Under the pieces are notes generated by a model. It had not been told where the DNA came from. It ran no database searches and worked only from the letters and a program-made list of their open reading frames with translations. Positions 24,525 through 38,605 of a stretch of DNA of 64,000 nt are shown here, one piece after another. The DNA lies in NCBI GenBank assembly GCA_025331435.1, contig JAIWNI010000009.1, forward strand, positions 248,001 to 312,000, written 5' to 3'. Every line of letters begins with the position of its first letter. Position 1 is the first letter of the stretch. The stretch is from Choanephora cucurbitarum. Its lineage: Eukaryota; Mucoromycota; Mucoromycetes; Mucorales; Choanephoraceae. A program made the translations under genes and the position numbers.

Positions 24525-25469
24525 ATGGTTCAAGTACAAGTTTTCACTGATTTTGATGGCACATTGTCCTTAGATGGTAAAGTGATAAATTATCAAATGT
24601 AGGCTGAATTCATAATCATTGGTACAACAGACACCGGCCTTTTGTTGATTGATGATCGTCGATCTTTGGGCCCTGAGCGTAGAAGAGTACTTGAACATGA
24701 GATTATGGATGGTGTCAAGTCTTACAAGTAATATCATAGACCCAGTCGATTGTGTTTGTTTGTTAACATGCTTGATAGGGACGCACTTCAAGAAATGTGG
24801 GATGCTGTTCATATCTCTTGGGAAGAAGCTTGGGCTGAATACCTTGACCGTAACGTAATATGATCTTCTACTAGAAGCCAAGAGAAATTGACTCTTTCGT
24901 TAAGATTGTAGAATTGACCCAGGTTTTCCTGCTTTTTATGATTATTGCAGAGAAAGAAAGTTTCCTGTGACTGTAGTCAGCAGTGGTCTTTCTCCCCTAG
25001 TTGAAAAAATCATGATCAACTTCCTCGGTGAGAAAGCCAAGGAGATCGAGATTGTGGCCAACAATGGTAAGATTGAAGGTAGAAACTGGCAAATTATTTG
25101 GAGAGATGATAGTATCTATGGCAACGATAAGTCAAGAAGTAAGTATTCTCTTAGCTGATGGTTTCGATGCATTATCAACAATATCCAAAAAACAATTTAG
25201 CACTTGCAAAGGCTCGTGAAGCAGCAAATCAAGATACTATCTTTGTGTTCTGTGGTGATGGTGTATCTGACATCTCGGCAGCCAAACATGCTGACGTTCT
25301 GTTTGCTCGTCGTGATCGTGATTTAGAATTCTATTGTAAGCGAGAAGATATTCCATTTATTCCCTTTGATACCTTCAGAGATGTCCAAGATGTTGTAGAG
25401 AAGCTTGTGGATGGCAGAGCTCATATTGAAAGATCAGATAGTGGATTTTGTCAAGTGGTCGAACATTAG
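24525..25469 (+). CDS. HAD-superfamily phosphatase (MtnX/phosphoserine-phosphatase-like)
   Basis: The first exon starts at ATG 24525 (MVQVQVFTDFDGTLSL), giving HAD motif I DFDGT; spliced exons continue with DTGLLLIDDRR, the cap region (SWEEAWAEYLDR), motif II in TVVSSGLSPLVEKIM, and motif IV FCGDGVSDISAAKHADVLFAR. The full protein has about 240 residues. This family groups with the diketo-methylthiophosphopentane phosphatase-like enzymes (subfamily IB HAD), many of unproven substrate; fungal relatives are often annotated as MtnX- or PHOSPHO-like. The nucleophile and general-acid aspartates are both present, so it should be active. A specific methionine-salvage role is only a possibility. Confidence 0.8.
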
Positions 25470-25880
25470 AGTTGGATTTCTGCTTTCTTTAGATGTCAAA
25501 TAGAGAATAAAGCAATATGATGATAAAGAAGAGATATTGAGTGTAGACCCCTCTCTCTCTCTCTCTCTCTCTTTAGGGAAATACAATTTAAGCTTTTTCT
25601 TTAATAGTTGTAGATATTTTCTAAAAAGATATGAGAGCCTGTTATTTAATTGACCAGAGACATACGAACTAAGTGTTCTCAAATACATTTCGGATGGAAA
25701 AAGTAGATCTGCAGCATGAAATGATATCCTTAGTGGTTGGCATGATTAACTTGTGCAACAGTAGATTAAGAGACACACTGAGTTTGAATCAACTGCCTTT
25801 GATTTTTTGAAAAAAAACTTTGCCCTGGTTGACAAGTTATTCTTTCTTTTTCTTTTTTTCTTATTTCTATACACCGAACA
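25470..25880. repeat. Intergenic with a (TC)n microsatellite
   Basis: A CT dinucleotide run of about ten units lies at about 25550-25572, just after the HAD phosphatase gene. The rest, up to the TRAP1 start, has no coding character; a T-rich stretch lies before ATG 25881. Confidence 0.55.
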
Positions 25881-28282
25881 ATGCTTCGACCTTTACTTCG
25901 TTCAGCAGCTCCTCTGTTGAAGCAATCTACTGTTAAGAGCCTTAGAAGAGAGTTGAATGTAGCCTTGGTAAGCAATATTTGTTGAAAGAAAACGACCTGT
26001 CAAAAGAAAGAATTACCCAACTGAATCATCCTTCACTAGTCTTCGCCTGTTCTTGCTCGCACATCAATTGCTTCATCTAGTTATGCTATCAAGAAGGCTA
26101 TTCGATTCTATAGTACCGAGGTCAGTGCTTAGATTGACACAATGCATGTATTGTCTGACATTGTTTCTGATTTAGCACAATGTGAGTTCCAATGATGAAG
26201 TTGTCACCGGTCAAGAAGAAGTACACGAATTCAAGACAGAAACAAAAAGATTGTTGGACATTGTAGCCAACTCGCTTTATTCTGAAAAAGAAATCTTTGT
26301 TCGGTACGTTTATTTCTACATTCAAATATTTATAAGAGACTCATTTCAGTGTAGTGAACTTATTTCCAACGCTGCTGATGCACTTGAGAAGCTTCGTCAA
26401 ACACAAACCATCGAGGCTGATATCGATAGCGGCAAGCCTCTCGAAATCCGCATTGAACTCAATGCAGAAAAGAATCAGTTTGTCATTCAGGATTTCGGTA
26501 TTGGTATGACATTGGACGAATTAAACGCCAATTTGGGTACCATCGCCAGTTCAGGTTCCAAGAAGTTCATGGAAAAGTTAGAAAAGGAGGGAACAAAGGA
26601 AAACATCATTGGTCAATTCGGTGTTGGCTTCTATTCAACTGTAGGTGTTTAGATAGTTTAATTGTCAATATACTTACAATCCAATGATCTAGTTTATGGT
26701 TGGACAGAAGATCAAGGTCTACACCAAATCTGCCTTACCTGGATCAAAAGGTTACTGTTGGACCACAGATGGTCAAGGTTCATACACTGTTGCGGAAGCA
26801 GAAAATGTAGCAGTGGGTACTAAAATCGTGATTGAGCTTCGAGAAGATTCCAAATCTTATGCCTCCGAACTTGAAGTGGATTCTATCATCAAGAAATATT
26901 CAAAGTAACTTTAGAAGCGATTAGAGAGGTACTTTAACTCACGTGTGTCTTTAGCTTTGTAGGATTCCCTATTTATCTCAATGGTAAAAAAGTCAACACA
27001 GTAGACGCATTATGGACCAAGGATCGCAACAGTGTGACTCCAGAAGAACATACCCAATTTTACAGATTCATTGCCAATGCATGGGACGATCCTCAATACA
27101 CTTTGCACTTCAAGACAGACTCGCCTCTTTCTATCTCATCTGTCCTCTATATTCCTGAAAAGCATATGGAACTCTTGGGTGAGCAGACAAAGCCAGGTGT
27201 TGCTTTGTACTCTCGCAAAGTCTTGATTCAACCCGAATCCGCAGGCCTCTTGCCCAACTACCTGCGCTTCATCAAGGGTGTGGTTGATTCCGAAGATATT
27301 CCTCTCAATGTCTCTCGTGAACTGTTACAGGACAACATCCTATCTCGACTCAAGATGGTGATGACCTCCAAAGTACTCAAATGGCTTGACACAGAAGCCA
27401 AGAAGGATCCCAAGAAATACAACGAGTTCTTTTTGGATTATGGACAGTTCATCAAAGAAGGTGCCTGTACAGATGCTATGCACAAGCGAGACATTGCCAA
27501 ATTACTACGATTTGAGAGTTCCAAGAATGGCAGCATGATCAGCTTAGAGGATTATGCTCGTCACGCCAAAGAAGGTCAAAAGCGTATCTACTATCTGCTG
27601 ACACCAAAGCGTAAATATGCTGAAGAGAGTCCTTATACTGAAATGTTCAAGAAGAACGATGTTGAGTTGCTTTACTTGTATGAGACTGTGGATGAATTTG
27701 TTGTCAATCACCTCAAGGAATTCCAAGGCTATGAGCTTGTCTCTGCTGATTCACCTGAAGCAGCCTCAGATCCTCTTTTGCAAGTCGGTCACAGTGATTC
27801 TTCTGCTTCCTTGTCTGACACAGATGCTAAAGAACTCGCTCAATGGATCGAAAAGAGTCTTGGTCGAGAGATTGTAAAGGGCGTTCAGGTGTCACGTCGT
27901 TTGGCTACTTTCCCTGCTATCGGTAAGTTGCTTAAAGTCTTGTTTAGGAAGCATAAGATTAAGCTTTTTGTTAGTTCTTGAACATGAAAGTCCCGCTATG
28001 AGAAAGATGATGCAAATGATGCAAGGTTCAGCCAGAATGGAAGAAACGCCTGCTGATCCCACACTTTTAGAAATCAATCCTGATCATCCTGTCATGAAGG
28101 GCTTGTTTAGCATTCGTCAGACCAACCCTGATCTAGCCAAGTTAGTTGCAGAACAAGTCTATGATAATGCTTTGTGTGCTGCAGGTGTCTTGGATGACCC
28201 AAGATCGATGATCACTCGATTGAATAAGCTCTTGGAAGTAACTGTGAAGACGGTTGAACAAGACAAAAAAGTACAAGTTTAA
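25881..28282 (+). CDS. TRAP1: Mitochondrial HSP90 chaperone TRAP1
   Basis: Seven or so exons, about 690 residues, starting MLRPLLRSAAPLLK: a basic amphipathic presequence typical of mitochondrial import. The GHKL ATPase follows: ELISNAADALEKLR (catalytic E and adenine-contacting N), DFGIGMT, and the lid with GTIASSGSKKFME and IGQFGVGFYSTF. Then come the middle domain (FYRFIANAWDDPQYTLHF, the catalytic-loop segment SEDIPLNVSRELLQDN) and the C-terminal dimerisation domain ending DKKVQV. The EHTQFYRFIA and HFKTDSPLSISSVLYIPE blocks and the absence of an EEVD tail or charged linker exclude cytosolic Hsp90. TRAP1 folds proteins and buffers respiration in the matrix. One intron (GTACGT...GTAG) lies in frame within the ATPase region, and unspliced translation would add about 15 false residues. 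Confidence 0.93.
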
Positions 28283-29057
28283 TTTATTAATACAAAAGAA
28301 ACATTATGGAACAGTAAATCTGTGTTACCTAGTCGTTTTAAGCAGAAGCTCCTTTTTTTTTCTGTCTTGACAGGAGGTAGTAAGATGATCATTATCCATT
28401 CTGGTGACTGAGTTGGCTACTTTCACTTGACTCTGATCGTCTTTCCCTCTTTAGGCTATAGGCTAAAGATCATTTTCGTCTTAATAGTATTTTTAAGGTT
28501 TATTCTGTGTATTTAGGGTTTAAAGTTAAAGATTAGGTTGCATGTGAGCCTTTGCAGCAAGGCTATGCAAGGCTTTTTTTAGGTCTTGATATAAATAGAA
28601 CGTTCTTCTTGCAAATCACTCTGATATAGTAGTCGGTTTATTGACATTTTCGAGAAATGCTACTCTTGTATTGAGCATAACTCATAGATCCTATGGCACT
28701 CAAGACAATTTTCATTCTAAAGGATTGCTACTCTTAACATGAACTATAACACTTAGATCAAGCGACTACTGTGTACCTTGTATTTAATCAGAGACCTTCA
28801 ATTGTGTACAAAAGATAAAAAAAAAGGCTGACTCATTTCAATGCAGTCTATTCTTCTGGAAGTGAGTAGCTTGCAGAAATACAAAAGAGAAAGTGATTGG
28901 ATGAATTTAAAAACTAAAGTGATCGAAAATAGCCAATCCTTTTTGCTATGGTCACACAAAAAGTTAAAGACGGGTTTTATCTCTCACTTTTTTTCTCCCC
29001 TTTCTTTTTCCTTTTTTTTTCCTTTACTACTGCTCTGTGTTTTTTTTTTTTGAAAAG
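28283..29057. other. Intergenic with a hairpin followed by a T run
   Basis: About 770 bases with no supported ORF. At 28547-28574 the arms AGCCTTTGCA and TGCAAGGCT can pair (one bulge) with a nine-base loop, directly followed by seven T (to 28580), which resembles a Pol III-style end of a small RNA. No A/B box was recognised upstream, so an RNA gene is not claimed. Confidence 0.35.
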
Positions 29058-30798
29058 ATGAAGAGCTTAAATGATCTTGTCCAAGCTTCTGGCTATAAGC
29101 TTAATTCATATGAGTTAGCTGAGAGTTTAGACGCTCAAGATAAATTCAGCTCTTTTCGCGATGCATTTGTTTTTCCTACTCGTAAAGAAATAGCAAATAA
29201 ACAAGCTGTGATTGGTAAGAAAATAAAATCGCCTGTCAAACAAAAGAGGCAGGGTTTTCTAAGTGAGCTATTTCTTTTTTTAGAAAAAGAAGAGGAGTTG
29301 GCAGAACCATGCACTTACCTTTGTGGTAATTCCTTGGGTTTGATGCCTAAACGTTCTCGTGAATTAATTAATGAAGAGTTGGATGCCTGGGGAAGAAGGT
29401 ATGTCGACTGTGTTCTATTGTCTTCTAGAATATTACTAAATTCTGTCTTTTCAGAGGTGTAGAGGGTCATTGGAATCACCCTTATCAGAGACCCTGGGTC
29501 AGCATTGACGAAACAGTCAAAGATTACCTTGCACGCATTGTTGGTAAGAAAATAAAAGAAAACAAGAAGGTGCCATTGTCTAAAGTATATACTTCAGGTG
29601 CCAAACCAGTTGAAGTAACTTCCATGAATACATTAACTGCCAACATTCATACTATGCTGGTTACTTTCTACCGTCCTACTGAATCTCGCTTCAAGATTTT
29701 GATTGAAAAGAAAGCATTTCCCTCAGACCATGTAAGCGCAGTTGTCTCTGCTTCTTTTGTATGACATATTGAAGGTCTGTTTGTTAGTACGCTGTAACTT
29801 CACATTTACAATCACGAGGTATTGACCCAGAGACCGGACTTTTGACGATTGCACCACGTCCAGGTGAACACATATTACGTACTGAAGATATTGTTGACCT
29901 TATTCAGAAAGACAAGTCAATTGCCGTAGTCATGTTATCTGGTATCCAGTATTACACTGGTCAATTTTTCGAAATAGAGAAAATCACTAAAGCTGGCCAT
30001 GAAGCTGTAAGTAAGCAACAAAGAGGCAGACGAGTGTGTTCACTGAATATGGTTGATACCTATGTAGGGATGCATTGTAGGCTGGGATCTTGCTCATGCT
30101 GTTGGCAATGTCCCTCTCAAATTACATGATTGGGATGTTGATTTTGCTTGTTGGTGTTCTTACAAATATCTTAATTCAGGTGCTGGTGGAATTGCTGGTC
30201 TCTTTATTCATGAAAAATACAAGAATGATATATCTAGACCAAGGTAAATGACCTGAAACACCCAAGCTTTCCCATATACAGCCTCATTGTAACAAAAAAA
30301 ATAACTTTATTTAGATTAGCTGGTTGGTGGGGTTATCAGAAGGAAACTCGATTTGAAATGCTTCCTGAATTTGTTCCAAGTGAAGGTGCGTCTGGATATC
30401 AAGTCAGTAACCCAAGTATCCTTACTACAGTCGCACTTTTGGGATCACTTGAGGTGTTTGAGGCCGCAGGAGGTGTCTCTGCCTTGCGTCAGAAGTCATG
30501 CCTATTGACAGGCTATTTAGAGCAACTTTTATTGTCAGAACTCTCGACTGAATTTGAAAATGAGACAATTCGTATCTTGACACCCAGTGACCCTAATCAG
30601 AGAGGATGTCAGCTGTCGTTAGAATTTCCGGAGCATATGATGGATGTGTTTGATGGTCTTCATGATCGTGGCGTCATTGTAGATGAACGCAAGCCTACCG
30701 TCATTCGTGTAGCACCCACTCCTCTTTACAATACTTTCAGAGATGTTCATCGCTTTGTAATGCAGCTAAAGAAAGTTATGCAACAAGTGTATCATTAA
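29058..30798 (+). CDS. BNA5/KYNU: Kynureninase
   Basis: Begins at ATG 29058 ([15 protein letters not shown]); seven or so exons give about 440 residues. Fold-type I aminotransferase-like motifs of kynureninase are all visible: [50 protein letters not shown], the cofactor aspartate segment [10 protein letters not shown], and the PLP-binding lysine in [12 protein letters not shown]. The C-terminal domain has [21 protein letters not shown]. The enzyme cleaves kynurenine and 3-hydroxykynurenine to anthranilate or 3-hydroxyanthranilate plus alanine in the cytosol, a step in de novo NAD synthesis from tryptophan. Reading frame, motifs and length agree fully with fungal BNA5. Confidence 0.95.
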
Positions 30799-31102
30799 AA
30801 GTGAATTTTTATTATTATAGTAAACAAAATGTTATTATTGTGGTCTAAAAGAGGAAGTTTTTTTAAAGGGAAAAATTGACTTTGTGTGTGTGTATATGTG
30901 TTAAGATATATATATATATATATTTAAGATAATAAACTAGAAGAAGAGGAGGAGGATAAGTATGTATAATATATGTGTATGTGTGTATATGTATATGTAT
31001 AAAGAAGAGGAACTATATATGAACTGTTTAAACAATGGCTAAATCATAAGAGAGTAAAGATCTGACAAAGGAAGGGAAAGATAGAGAAAGAAAGAAAGGA
31101 GA
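30799..31102. repeat. 3' intergenic with TA/TG microsatellites
   Basis: Between convergent genes. A run of TA units (about 30906-30924) and later TATG/TGTA tracts (30960-31005). No gene. Confidence 0.6.
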
Positions 31103-31741
31103 CTACCTCTTACGCTTTTTCAGCAGATATTCATCTGTTTCAGATGGTCTAATAGTAGAGTTGGAAGGATGGTGAGGAGGAGGAAAGGCATATACTTTAT
31201 GAAATCCTAAAGGCGGGAGATCTCGACTTGAATCCAGCTTTGGCTCAGCTGTTGTTGCAGGAAAATTAGAAGCTGACAGACTTCGAATTGAAGGTAGACG
31301 GTTACTGTTGTTCTGTAATGACGGTGAGAGTGGTGGAGGTGTGGTTTGCATTCGAGCAGATGTAGAGGAATGTGGGAGAGGTAATGGTGGGGGAGAACTG
31401 ACGGAAGAAGAAGAAGACTGGACCGAGTCTCTGCTTAAGAAGTGGTTGATCAGAGGTTCTTCTGCCGTAGCCAGTTGTTGTGCTTTGATGATAGCACGCA
31501 ACATATCTTCGATAGTCTTCAAGCGGTCTTCTATTGCCTCCAGAGCTTGTTTACTAGGTGCGTTTCGCCTATCGTCCGATGCATTAGCAGAAGGGTAAAT
31601 ACATGGTGCTCCTGACTTTTCACAGTTGCGGCATGGTTGTTCGCCATTACACTTTGTCTTTTTGCGTCGACATTCTCCACACGCACTCACTATCTTGGCT
31701 CGTTTTCGGCGCGGTTCTGTTGCTTTTTCTTCAGGTGGCAT
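31103..31741 (-). CDS. Short Zn(II)2Cys6 fungal-type transcription regulator
   Basis: An intronless frame of 212 codons starting at 31741. Residues 20-48 form the fungal binuclear zinc cluster: ACGECRRKKTKCNGEQPCRNCEKSGAPC, with the six cysteines spaced C-x2-C-x6-C-x5-C-x2-C-x6-C. A short linker and a coiled-coil-like helix (ALEAIEDRLKTIEDMLRAIIK) follow, as in Gal4-type dimers. The rest is a serine/proline-rich tail ending KKRKR. The usual 300-residue middle homology region (fungal_trans) is missing, so this is either a compact DNA-binding protein or the first exon of a longer gene. The tail ends in a normal stop at 31103. Confidence 0.88.
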   Translation of the reverse strand: MPPEEKATEPRRKRAKIVSACGECRRKKTKCNGEQPCRNCEKSGAPCIYPSANASDDRRNAPSKQALEAIEDRLKTIEDMLRAIIKAQQLATAEEPLINHFLSRDSVQSSSSSVSSPPPLPLPHSSTSARMQTTPPPLSPSLQNNSNRLPSIRSLSASNFPATTAEPKLDSSRDLPPLGFHKVYAFPPPHHPSNSTIRPSETDEYLLKKRKR

Positions 31742-33300
31742 TATAGACTATCTTAAGAGTGTTTCACACTTGTTTATATAACAGAGAAAGAAGCGAGAAA
31801 AAAAAAGAAGAAAAGCTCTTATTTTTTCTTATGGTTTACGGAGTTTAGACGGATATGATTTCGTTTTTGTAAAATTTCTGTTTTTCAAAAAACTTTTGAT
31901 AAAAATGGATGATGTTACCTGCAGGTTGCCATAATTGGTTCCATTGTATGTTTTATTAGCCAAAAAAGAAGCTGACTTTAAAGGAAGCCAATCTGTTGGT
32001 CTGACCGCAGGTAAAAAAGATCTAATGTTATGTCTTAATGGTCAATTATCAACACTGAGTATGTCCCGAGGCTTAGAGGAAGTCAAACCAGAGTCTATTC
32101 TTTGGGTCTAGGGTAAATGTCAGTGTATCATATTGCTTTTCCTTTAAATCACATAGCAATCATTTAGCTTGGTAAGGGTCTTCGTATGATGACATATGTG
32201 CCTAGTTAACTAAAAAAAAAAGTGATATCAAGTAAATTCCTCTATTAGGCAACCATAGATATATATCTTTCTTTCATTTTTTTTTCAATCAAAACACTGA
32301 TAAGTCTATGTGGTCAGCTTGTTTCAGAGTTCGCACAATAGGCTGTTCCTTCTTCTCTGTAGTAAAAAAAAAGTCTTTGAGATGCTTATAAATAATGGTA
32401 TCCATTGGGCTCATTGTCTTCGCTCCTCGAAATGATGTCAAATAGCTATCTCTTTTTCCTCTCTCATATTAGTGCATGTAATAACCATCGTCACTCGGAA
32501 ATGATAAAGAAAAAAGAAGTTGAATCAATTGGTTCCATATGCTCATGCAGCTGCATGGTAGCACATCAATAATGCATCAATTTATTGACATATTGCTTTA
32601 TTAACAAAGGGCATTATTTGCTTGGTAATCATCTCATTCTCAAATTGATAGTCTGCTGAGCTTTTTTGCTACCCTTCAAATAGTATTACAGCCAATGATT
32701 GAGTAAATGAAATATATGTTCATTTAACCAACCAAGCAAACGGCTCTAAACTAGCCACCGGCAAGATCGTTGCAAAAGGTAAGCTAAAAGAATATTGAAT
32801 CAATCTAAGATTGAATTCGGACGATTCGCTCTTTGTGGATAAGGCTTTGTTGCCAAAAAGAAAGTTGAAATCATAGATCTTTTTTTTTTTTAAATGTAGT
32901 TGTGCTAAAAAAAATTAAAGTGTCACTCAAATGACATTTGATCTATAAATAACACTGTAGCAATAACTTACAAATCCGAAAACTATTATTGGATAAATTG
33001 TATAAAGCGCTCTCTGCCAATAGATTTCAAGAACCATTGTACACAAATTCTGCCCAATCAGGCTAGTTCCTGATTTTCAACCCGAATTTTTTGAAGGAAC
33101 CTGAGTACATAGTAATGATCTCTTGTTTGATCCAAAAATGGCGATAGATACAAATGCATAATGCGATGATAACACAGAAGCATAGTAACACAAGGACATA
33201 AGTAAACATGCATTATAGAAGGGAATAGTGATTACTGCCTCAACGCCAGAACATAGCACTCAAAGTAACTAACAATTTGGTATTGAGTACAAGCGCCGCT
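31742..33300. other. Gene-poor stretch, nothing recognised
   Basis: About 1.6 kb upstream of the zinc-cluster gene. It has stops in all frames and many A/T runs, and contains no tRNA, repeat array or coding frame I can support. Confidence 0.4.
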
Positions 33301-34274
33301 TGTCTATTTCTGATAAAGCTACCGTTTTGAACTTTCAGAAGGCACATTTCGAAAATCTTGGCACTTGGTGCCCTAAATGGTCTAACAAAGGTTGCAGTCT
33401 ATTTACCATACCGAATCTTACCCTTTGAGTACCAGGCTTATTTAGTGGTTTCAGCATCTTCAACCTTTTCAAAAAAAAAAAAAAAGAACTGGTCATGCAC
33501 TGGTGCTGGGTCGCTCCCCTCCCGTTCCTTTCTTAGTGCGGTAACTAGTCATCTCGCATTGCATTTACTCTCAATCATATTTATCCATTTTACCTATCAT
33601 CATGTACCTATTTTTCGCTCTTGTGGACTATCTAACTCAGCTATTGTTTTTCTATTCATTACAGATATACTTCAGTGCATTGATTTGTCTAACATCTACC
33701 ACACTCTTGTTGTCACTTGCCTATATTTGCTGCCTACTGGTCTTATCCTTCACCCACTCTCTTCCAAACACATTCAATCCTTTTTAGCTGCTAGCCTCTT
33801 AGTTTTGCATTTTGTCTCGAGACCCTCTGGCTTGCCGATAGGGACGTTTATATAATCGATCTCATCTACTGTTCGGGCTCACACATCGCTTCAAATGCGG
33901 AATTTAACAATTCAAAAATTACCTCTTTCATCGCACACTGCGAACTTGCAGATGACCAACTTCCGCTTTTTTTTTGCTTTGAATCTAATGCGTCCTACCT
34001 TCACTCCATTTCCCTCCGCTACCTTGTCTTTTCTTCCCTCCGAAACACTTGCATTGCTCACTTTCTCGCTGTTACACTGCAGTTCATGTGTACTTCTCAT
34101 TACGCTCTTATCGTCCGCAATATTCCCTTTTGCTCTGCCAGCATTATCCGACCTTGTGCGCAAGTGTACGGACTTGCCGATGAAAAAAAAAGCTTTTTTT
34201 TTGTTGTTGTCCTCCATCTCATTAACTGGTTTCCTTGTATAAGCTAGCCTCCTCCTTCCCTTCCGTTGTGACAT
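33301..34274 (-). pseudogene. Probable decayed coding relic, perhaps of a mobile element
   Basis: The plus strand here is unusually pyrimidine-rich, as if the coding strand were the reverse one. A reverse frame of 120 codons (33912-34274) is rich in K, R and E (RIRFKAKKKRKLVICKFAVC). Further down the reverse strand, protein-like segments continue but are cut by stops, for example SVMNRKTIAELDSPQERK near 33625-33680, then a charged stretch broken by an A run (33473-33485). Two long plus-strand frames over the same DNA (33358-33855, 33895-34242) translate to L/S/F-rich hydrophobic text and look like shadows. I do not recognise the parent family. No terminal inverted repeats or target duplications were found. 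Confidence 0.3.
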
Positions 34275-34576
34275 TTTCGCACTTTAAATAAAACTTGGAC
34301 CATGTATCCCATACAGAAAGAATTTGCCTAGCAATAGGTTATAGTTCATTTTTGTTTTCTCATATTGTGGTGATAAAACGAGTAACATCTCAGAGCTCTT
34401 AGTGGTAAATCATAGTTTATTGTTGGCCCATATAGATATTGGGTTTTTACAAGAATATCAGACTCATTTGAAATAAGTCTTGCCAGTTATAGGAAAACTG
34501 CCTCGTCTCATTTGACAAAAGTTGATTGTCAAAACCATTTGATTATAATGCTGATTTTGAGTGCTTTCTATTTTAC

Positions 34577-34584
34577 TATATAAA
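34577..34584 (+). promoter_or_regulatory. TATA-like box
   Basis: TATATAAA lies about 110 bases before the ATG of the candidate secreted protein at 34695. It is the only positional support for transcription there; such motifs are frequent by chance in AT-rich DNA. Confidence 0.3.
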
Positions 34585-34694
34585 AAAACATGATGCTCCT
34601 TATTGCGTTTGAGGCTTCAAGCTGAAATTAACACTGCAGTTATCCCATGAAAGAAGCCAAGTAAACTAAAACTTGGAGAATCTTGCATAAAAAC

Positions 34695-35030
34695 ATGCTT
34701 TTTTTTTTGGCTATATTCCTTCAAGTCAAGCAGCTAATACAATACAATACAATACAGCTTTTGCATTTTCTACTTTTTCTTCTGTTAGCTTGCCCAAACT
34801 CACAAGGAAAAGCTTCTTGTACACCTCTACAATTCTATGTCTTTTTACGAAACATTCCAAATTTAAACTTGAATATAGTCAAAGAAAGTGGAATTTTGGT
34901 TTATTCAAGATGCAATGATACATCTTATCAACCAAGAAAAGCAAAAGCTAAAGTAATTAAGAGCAGTGTGTGCGATTGTCTACATAGCTCAGTATGTATG
35001 ATAGTCTCTGTCAATGAACCATTTTGTTAG
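34695..35030 (+). CDS. Candidate small secreted cysteine-containing protein
   Basis: From ATG 34695 the frame gives about 111 residues. The N terminus is strongly hydrophobic with a late leucine-rich core (LLHFLLFLLLACPNSQGKA) that could be a signal peptide or anchor cleaved after CPNSQG or QGKA. The remaining 70 to 75 residues hold six cysteines (in KASCTP, SRCND, SVCDC, SSVCM and the last residue C), an even number compatible with disulfides. No family is recognised. It stands alone in a gene-poor region, and a pentanucleotide repeat lies inside the coding stretch. This could be an effector-like or lineage-specific small protein, or chance. Confidence 0.3.
   Translation: MLFFLAIFLQVKQLIQYNTIQLLHFLLFLLLACPNSQGKASCTPLQFYVFLRNIPNLNLNIVKESGILVYSRCNDTSYQPRKAKAKVIKSSVCDCLHSSVCMIVSVNEPFC
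34738..34757. repeat. (AATAC)n pentanucleotide microsatellite
   Basis: Four consecutive AATAC units in the 5' part of the candidate secreted-protein frame. Five-base units would shift the frame on expansion. Confidence 0.7.
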
Positions 35031-35395
35031 TAAGATTGGCTCATACATTGACCTTTTTTTTTTTTTGGCAAACTCAATTTGAATACAGGTTAATAACAGC
35101 TGTAAAGAAGGCTTCTCAAAACTGTTATCGCTATCTATCATAGTTTTAGTTAGACGCAAATACGACGATGAAGCAAGTTTGAAGTATAAAGTCGGAAAAC
35201 AAGATGTGAAAATGAAAAAACACTAGGATTGGTTGTAGAATTGAAATGATCTAAATATGGTAGCAGGCACATATCACTAGAACTATTTTTAGCTTTGCAT
35301 AAAAAATGATGCACTTCAAGGGTCACATGATATCGAAGCCATGGCATAATGGTGTCTGTTGTTTTTGTTTTTTATTTTCTGCTTTTATTAGGGAA

Positions 35396-38452
<3,057 letters not shown>

Positions 38453-38605
38453 AAAGTAAAGATATTTATCATTGTGTCATCTAATTGTGAGAATGATTCG
38501 CTTTTTCATATTTATCGGTGAAGACCAAAAGGATGATATAAAAAACTGCATCCATCATCCTTTCTTTCTTCTCTCTTATTTTCTCTCTCTTTGAAACTAT
38601 ACGCT

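Noticed and set aside
28516..28540. TTAGGGTTTAAAG and TTAGG, telomere-like
   Set aside because: Single copies only, no tandem array.
33358..33855. Forward 165-codon ORF, possible membrane protein
   Set aside because: Hydrophobic L/S/F composition follows directly from the pyrimidine-rich strand; the reverse strand shows better protein-like but broken text.
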